From positions 1 through 17,520 of the forward strand of contig CAILDT010000985.1 in assembly GCA_903833025.1 (NCBI GenBank): a stretch of DNA of 17,520 nucleotides, given 5' to 3'. This DNA is from an uncultured Bacteroidota bacterium (GTDB lineage: Bacteria > Bacteroidota > Bacteroidia > 2-12-FULL-35-15). Under the pieces are notes generated by a model that was not told the DNA's origin, made no database searches, and was given only the letters and a program-made list of their open reading frames with translations. Position 1 is the stretch's first letter. Every line of letters starts with the position of its first letter. Made by a program: the position numbers and the translations under genes. This document shows, one piece after another, positions 13,670 to 17,520 of the stretch.

Positions 13670-15277
13670 ATGATTAATCGCCCTAAGTTTTACGTATATC
13701 TCCCAATAGTATTTGCGCTCATATTAATTCTCGGTATTTACATAGGTCGCACTTTTCATCTCGATAGAAAAGAAGGAAATGTGATGACAAATAACTCAGC
13801 AAAGTTTAGCAAAATAGATGATGTGCTGCGGTATGTTACGGATGAATATGTGGATACTATAAAAGAAGATAAGCTAGTGGATAATACCATTACTGCTATG
13901 CTCAAGCAGCTTGACCCGCATTCTGCCTATATCACCAAAGATGAAATTGCAGATATGAATGAGCCGCTTCAAGGTAATTTTGAAGGAATAGGAGTGGAGT
14001 TTAATATTGTGGATGATACTATAAGAGTGGTGAATGCCATACCAAACGGACCGGCAGAAAAAGTGGGAGTGCAGGCAGGTGATAAACTTATAATGGTGGA
14101 CGGCAAAAAAGTGGCAGGTATTAAAATTACCAATAAAGGAGTGATGGAACGGCTGAAAGGAAAGGGCGGAACAAAAGTAAAAACTACAATGATGCGCAGA
14201 GGTAAGAAAGAACTAATTGATTTTACTATTACTCGCGGAACCATACCTATTTACAGTATTGATGTGGCATATATGGTGAGTTCCAAAACAGGATATATAA
14301 AAATTTCACGCTTCGCGGAAACTACGTATGACGAATATATGGCTGCATTTAAAACGCTTCAGAAAAAAGGAATGATTCAATTAATTATTGATTTGCGTGG
14401 CAATGGTGGCGGATATTTAAAAACTGCGGTTAGTCTGGCAGATGAATTTTTATCAGAAGGAAAGGAAATCGTTTATACACAGGGCAAAGCCCGACCAAGA
14501 GAAGATTATAAAGCGAAAGCAACAGGTAGTTTTGAGCACGGAAAACTTATAGTGCTTATTGATGACGGTTCAGCTTCGGCAAGCGAAATATTAGCAGGTG
14601 CGCTGCAGGATAACGACAGGGCAACATTGGTCGGCAGGCGTTCGTTCGGAAAAGGATTGGTGCAGGAACAATCAGCATTTGCAGATAGTTCGGCGATAAG
14701 GTTAACTATTGCGAGGTATTATACCCCTACGGGAAGATGTATTCAGAAGTCGTATGCTAAAGGTGTAGATGCTTATTATGATGAAGAATATGCAAGGTAT
14801 TTGAGTGGTGAACTGGAGAGTGCAGATAGTATGAAGGTGAAAGATTCGGTTAAGTATAGAACCCCAATGGGAAAAATTGTTTACGGAGGAGGAGGTATTA
14901 CACCGGATGTATTTGTACCGCTGGATACAACAGGGCGCAGTCATTATTTAGCTCAGGTGGAATATAGCGGAGTGATAAATGATTTTGCTTTTGATTATGC
15001 TGATAAACACAGAAAAAAACTGAATGATTATAAATCTGCGGAACTTTATAACAGGGAGTTTGAAGTAACTTCGGAGATAATGGATGAGTTTGTAGCTTAT
15101 GCCGAGAAGAATAAAATAAAACGAAATGACAAGCAACTTAGCATTTCAGCTTCAATAATAAAAAATCAGTTAAAGGCATTGATTGCACGTAATATCTGGA
15201 ACAACGATGGATATTATCCGGTAATACTAAGCGAAGATAATGTATTGAAAAAAGCGGTGGAGTTAATGAAGAAGTAA
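13670..15277 (+). CDS. S41-family C-terminal processing protease (CtpA-like)
   Basis: A 535-residue serine protease with one N-terminal membrane segment (residues about 8-26, FYVYLPIVFALILILGIYIG), so the rest is periplasmic. A PDZ domain covers about 97-180 (LQGNFEGIGVEFNIVDD onward, with GPAEKVGVQAGDKLIMVDGK), and the S41 catalytic core about 190-360. The Ser/Lys dyad is visible: S303 in DDGSASASEILAGALQ and K328 in RRSFGKGLVQ, 25 residues apart as in B. subtilis CtpB, with Q332 four residues after the Lys. The enzyme cleaves proteins from their C-terminal ends; its substrates here are unknown. The C-terminal 180 residues extend beyond the minimal core, as is usual in Bacteroidota. It stands alone on the plus strand, divergent from queA. 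Confidence 0.94.
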   Translation: MINRPKFYVYLPIVFALILILGIYIGRTFHLDRKEGNVMTNNSAKFSKIDDVLRYVTDEYVDTIKEDKLVDNTITAMLKQLDPHSAYITKDEIADMNEPLQGNFEGIGVEFNIVDDTIRVVNAIPNGPAEKVGVQAGDKLIMVDGKKVAGIKITNKGVMERLKGKGGTKVKTTMMRRGKKELIDFTITRGTIPIYSIDVAYMVSSKTGYIKISRFAETTYDEYMAAFKTLQKKGMIQLIIDLRGNGGGYLKTAVSLADEFLSEGKEIVYTQGKARPREDYKAKATGSFEHGKLIVLIDDGSASASEILAGALQDNDRATLVGRRSFGKGLVQEQSAFADSSAIRLTIARYYTPTGRCIQKSYAKGVDAYYDEEYARYLSGELESADSMKVKDSVKYRTPMGKIVYGGGGITPDVFVPLDTTGRSHYLAQVEYSGVINDFAFDYADKHRKKLNDYKSAELYNREFEVTSEIMDEFVAYAEKNKIKRNDKQLSISASIIKNQLKALIARNIWNNDGYYPVILSEDNVLKKAVELMKK

Positions 15278-15327
15278 AAATGGATATTAGATATTGGATG
15301 ACAACTACATCCAATATCTAATATCCA
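15276..15327 (-). terminator. Perfect 20-bp hairpin, terminator between convergent genes
   Basis: 15281-15300 (TGGATATTAGATATTGGATG) is exactly complementary to 15308-15327, with a 7-nt loop. Read on the minus strand it is followed by TTTTT (15280-15276 in complement), so it best fits a terminator for minus-strand transcription reaching from the T9SS remnant and perhaps serS; by position it could also end the protease transcript, which stops at 15277. AT-rich near-identical phrases of this type are common between Bacteroidota genes. Confidence 0.7.
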
Positions 15328-15332
15328 ACATC

Positions 15333-15556
15333 TTATTCAATGATAATCTTTCTGTTTGCCCCGCCAGCATTAATAAAATAAATCCCTTTTTCCATATCTC
15401 CTTTTTCTATGGTAAGTTCTTTTCCCGAGAAATTAAATGTTTTTATTTCTTTGCCCAACAAATCTGTAATTCTAACAGTTGAGCTAATGAAACAGTTGTA
15501 AATAAAGCAAAACAAAATGTAATGACAAAAGAAAGAAAACTAGTTTTTGTTTTCAT
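15333..15556 (-). pseudogene. Remnant of a T9SS-secreted protein: signal peptide joined out of frame to a partial sorting domain
   Basis: At 15556 an ATG opens a classic signal peptide, MKTKTSFLSFVITFCFALFT then TVSLAQ (26 residues, cut before Gln). This frame stops at 15443 after 37 codons. In another frame, from about 15476 to the stop at 15333, the protein reads VRITDLLGKEIKTFNFSGKE then LTIEKGDMEKGIYFINAGG and ends RKIIIE, the last two-thirds of a type A T9SS C-terminal sorting domain, which normally directs proteins through the type IX secretion system. The two pieces lie directly against each other with no cargo between, one frame apart. The simplest reading is that a large internal deletion removed the cargo and the start of the sorting domain and shifted the frame. 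What the original protein did cannot be told. It lies 62 bases after serS on the same strand, and a terminator hairpin follows. Confidence 0.75.
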
Positions 15557-15618
15557 ATTTATTAGCTTAATTATTAATTGTTTCAAAAAGTGATCTTTAT
15601 TTCTTTACCTTTTTTCAA

Positions 15619-16890
15619 TTATTTAATCCACTCAAACCTAGTATAAGGCATCAATGCTTTTGGTATTTTAATTCCTTCTGCTGTTTGATTGTTTTCTAGT
15701 AAACAAGCTACAATGCGAGGCAATGCCAAAGCACTGCCATTTAAAGTATGCGCCAATACAGGTTTTCCATCGCCTTCTTTAAATCGTAATTTCAATCGGT
15801 TACTTTGAAAAGTTTCGAAGTTAGAAACAGAGCTTACTTCCAGCCATTTTTGCTGAGCAGCAGAATACGTTTCGAAATCATAAGTGAGTGCAGAAGCAAA
15901 ACTCATATCACCACCGCAAAGTTTCAACGTGCGAAAAGGCAATTCCAGTTCGCGCAATAAACCAGCAACATAAGTGCGCATTTCCTCCAGCGTTTCATAC
16001 GATTTATCAGGATGAGCAATTTGCACTATCTCCACTTTATCAAACTGGTGCAAACGATTTAATCCACGTACATCTTTTCCATAACTACCTGCTTCCCTTC
16101 GGAAACAAGGTGTATAACCACAATTTTTAATTGGCAACTGGTCGGCTTTTACTATTACATCTCTGTAAATATTGGTTATAGGCACCTCTGCGGTAGGTAT
16201 CAGGTATAATTTATCTTCTCCTACAAAATACATTTGTCCTTCTTTATCTGGCAACTGCCCTGTTGCATATCCTGAAGCTTCGTTCACCATAATTGGCGGT
16301 TGAATCTCTAAATAACCCGCTGCTGTTGCTTTATCTAAAAAGAAATTAATTAATGCACGTTGCAGATGAGCGCCTTTTCCTTTATATACAGGAAAACCAG
16401 CACCGGTTAATTTATTTCCAAGTTCGAAATCTATTAAATCATATTGAGATGCTAAATCCCAATGCGGTTTTGCGCCATCATACAATTTTGGAATTTCTCC
16501 TTCCTCATATACATTTTCATTTTCTGCAGGAGTTTTTCCTTTCGGTACAGATAAATTAGGAGTATTTGGCACAGTAACCAATAATTTTTGTTGTTCTTCT
16601 TCTATTGATTTTAACTGCTCAGCAAGTTTGTTAGAACTTTCTTTTACAGCCGCAGATTTATTTTTCAAATCATCTGCCTCTGCTTTTTTACCTTGTTTAT
16701 ACAAATCACCAACTTGTTTGGCAATTGTGTTTGCTTCATTTAATAAAGAGTCCAGCTCATTTTGAGTTCGTCTGCGGTCATTATCCAATTCCAGCACTTG
16801 TTCTAGAATTGGTTTCGCATCAAAATTCTTAATTGCCAATCGTGCAATTGCTTCGTCTTTGTTTTCGCGGATGTAATTTAGTTGTAGCAT
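15619..16890 (-). CDS. serS: Serine--tRNA ligase
   Basis: Class II aminoacyl-tRNA synthetase of 423 residues, charging tRNA-Ser (and tRNA-Sec where present). Residues about 30-105 form the long antiparallel coiled-coil arm that grips the long variable arm of tRNA-Ser (repeated E/K/L heptads, QNELDSLLNEANTIAKQVGD and later EQLKSIEEEQQK). The serine-binding TAE is at 233-235, motif 2 is FRREAGSYGKDVRGLNRLHQ from 263, and motif 3 is NGSALALPRIVACLLENNQ from 384. Length and order are normal. It starts 13 bases after the stop of the ParE-like toxin gene, and its own -7 box lies inside the toxin's last codons, so it can be transcribed apart from the toxin-antitoxin pair. Confidence 0.97.
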   Translation of the reverse strand: MLQLNYIRENKDEAIARLAIKNFDAKPILEQVLELDNDRRRTQNELDSLLNEANTIAKQVGDLYKQGKKAEADDLKNKSAAVKESSNKLAEQLKSIEEEQQKLLVTVPNTPNLSVPKGKTPAENENVYEEGEIPKLYDGAKPHWDLASQYDLIDFELGNKLTGAGFPVYKGKGAHLQRALINFFLDKATAAGYLEIQPPIMVNEASGYATGQLPDKEGQMYFVGEDKLYLIPTAEVPITNIYRDVIVKADQLPIKNCGYTPCFRREAGSYGKDVRGLNRLHQFDKVEIVQIAHPDKSYETLEEMRTYVAGLLRELELPFRTLKLCGGDMSFASALTYDFETYSAAQQKWLEVSSVSNFETFQSNRLKLRFKEGDGKPVLAHTLNGSALALPRIVACLLENNQTAEGIKIPKALMPYTRFEWIK

Positions 16891-16903
16891 ATATTTTAAA
16901 TGA

Positions 16904-17200
16904 TTATAAGTTCAAAAGTACAGGATTTTGTCTGCTATCTTGAATGGTAATTATTTCTATTGCGGTTTCATTTACTTTATAGAATAATGTGGTGTATTTT
17001 GTTACGACACATTTTCTGATATTCTTTTTTTCTTTTGAAGCAGGATACATCTGTGGGTTATTTGTTAATAGTTTTATTGTTTTTGAAAGCTTGGTGAGAA
17101 AGTTTTGCTTTACTCGCTTGGAAAACTTGTGTTCTAAGTAAGAAACAATCTTATCTAAATTCTTTTCTGCCCTGTCAGAGATTACAACTTGAAGAGCCAT
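16904..17200 (-). CDS. ParE/RelE-superfamily toxin
   Basis: A 98-residue basic protein with the layout of ParE/RelE-type toxins: N-terminal strand LQVVISDRAEKNLDKIVSYL, a two-helix hairpin through KLSKTIKLLTNNPQMYP, then the beta-sheet core RKCVVTKYTTLFYKVNE and EIITIQDSRQNP at the end. The DSRQNP ending and the NPxxYP turn are typical of ParE-like members, which poison DNA gyrase, rather than of RelE mRNA interferases; that distinction is inferred. The start codon overlaps the stop of the preceding antitoxin gene by one base, the usual arrangement for translational coupling. The gene is intact. Its last codons contain the serS promoter. Confidence 0.88.
   Translation of the reverse strand: MALQVVISDRAEKNLDKIVSYLEHKFSKRVKQNFLTKLSKTIKLLTNNPQMYPASKEKKNIRKCVVTKYTTLFYKVNETAIEIITIQDSRQNPVLLNL
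16913..16920 (-). promoter_or_regulatory. -7 box TACTTTTG of serS inside the toxin gene
   Basis: On the minus strand TACTTTTG (16920-16913) exactly fits TAnnTTTG and overlaps the last codons of the toxin gene. Transcription would begin near 16906, 16 nt before the serS ATG at 16890. No TTG lies at the standard upstream distance, so the match rests on the -7 box and the position. Confidence 0.55.
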
Positions 17201-17424
17201 TATTTATATTTAGCCATCACTTTATTGAAGTCTTTTTTCTTTCCTTTTGATAAATCCGTTAACCCTGCTTCAATGTCCGTTTTTTGAGCTTCGCTTAATT
17301 CCTTCCAAAAATCCTGCTTATTTGGTGTTTTTTTTACAAGAAAATTATATAATTCGACTAATCTACTTTCTTCAAGCATATCAATCTTTCTAAAAAGCTC
17401 TAATTTAATTTCTGATGTGTTCAT
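17200..17424 (-). CDS. Antitoxin partner of the ParE-like toxin
   Basis: A 74-residue, charged, helical protein (MNTSEIKLELFRKIDMLEES, then RLVELYNFLVKK and a C-terminal tail rich in Lys and Asp). Its size, its position directly before a ParE/RelE-type toxin and the one-base TAATG overlap mark it as the antitoxin. The stretch ELSEAQKTDIEAGLTDLSKG near residues 42-61 resembles the linker of small Bacteroidota antitoxins found with RelE/ParE toxins ('W..LS..Q...I..G..dl..G'). There is no obvious ribbon-helix-helix or HTH motif at the N-terminus, so autoregulation by direct DNA binding is uncertain. A TAnnTTTG box lies 29 bases upstream of the start codon. Confidence 0.8.
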   Translation of the reverse strand: MNTSEIKLELFRKIDMLEESRLVELYNFLVKKTPNKQDFWKELSEAQKTDIEAGLTDLSKGKKKDFNKVMAKYK

Positions 17425-17453
17425 TTCTTAAATGTATTTATTATTTATACCTG

Positions 17454-17461
17454 CAAATCTA
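17454..17461 (-). promoter_or_regulatory. -7 box TAGATTTG of the toxin-antitoxin pair
   Basis: On the minus strand TAGATTTG (17461-17454) is an exact TAnnTTTG match located directly after the terminator of the upstream gene. Transcription would start near 17447, about 23 nt before the antitoxin ATG at 17424. The region where a -33 element would lie is the T-run and right arm of that terminator, without a TTG. Confidence 0.6.
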
Positions 17462-17483
17462 CAAAATCAAGAGTTAGAAAAAT

Positions 17484-17520
17484 AAAAAATCCCCTAAACT
17501 TCTTCAGAAGCTCAGGAGAT
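17484..17520 (-). terminator. Rho-independent terminator of a minus-strand gene beyond the right edge
   Basis: Read on the minus strand, the arm ATCTCCTGAGCTTC (17520-17507) pairs along all 14 positions with 17502-17489, using three G-U wobbles, across a TGAA tetraloop, and is followed by TTTTTT (17489-17484). It is the most typical intrinsic terminator of the window, and it implies that a minus-strand gene ends just outside. Confidence 0.85.

Noticed and set aside
15440..15515. Programmed -1 frameshift linking the signal peptide to the sorting domain
   Set aside because: No X-XXY-YYZ slippery heptamer is seen in the overlap, and the product would have no cargo and only part of the sorting domain.

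Overview
The window looks like chromosomal DNA of a member of the Bacteroidota (Bacteroidetes), order undetermined. DNA is AT-rich. Many start sites are preceded by the Bacteroidota sigma -7 box TAnnTTTG, three of them with a TTG about 20-21 bases upstream. Two exported proteins have signal peptides ending Ala-Gln, several others are lipoproteins, and there is a type IX secretion (T9SS) C-terminal sorting domain. Most genes are housekeeping genes; the unusual material sits between them.

Layout. 1-2065 (minus): a three-gene unit of a lipoprotein, a small exported protein, and the first 201 residues of a TerB-like protein that runs off the left edge. 2261-5092 (plus): a tight unit of a THUMP-domain RNA methyltransferase, ATP-type 6-phosphofructokinase and a DUF218 lipoprotein. 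5093-5619 has no gene; it holds a degenerate 21-bp tandem array bounded by a perfect inverted repeat, a GC-rich hairpin and a promoter. 5620-6129 (plus): a hotdog acyl-CoA thioesterase, convergent with the next block. 6181-9616 (minus): cysS, a glutaminyl-cyclase-like M28 lipoprotein and a GT9 glycosyltransferase, overlapping or closely spaced. 9684-13397 (minus): queA, ispD, an SDR-type L-threonine dehydrogenase and a MORN-repeat exported protein; queA and the dehydrogenase each have a good promoter, the MORN gene a weaker one. 13670-15277 (plus): a CtpA-type S41 protease. 15333-15556 (minus): remnant of a T9SS-secreted protein, a signal peptide joined out of frame to a partial sorting domain. 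15619-17424 (minus): serS behind a ParE/RelE-type toxin-antitoxin pair. The right edge ends in the terminator of a gene outside the window.

Functionally, the genes cover RNA modification (methyltransferase, queA), tRNA charging (cysS, serS), glycolysis (pfkA), isoprenoid precursors (ispD), threonine breakdown, and envelope work (GT9, CtpA, M28 cyclase, lipoproteins). No tRNA, rRNA, CRISPR array or intact transposon was seen. The observations most worth following are the 21-bp array, the collapsed T9SS gene, the cyclase beside Ala-Gln signal peptides, and the uncharacterised unit at the left edge.
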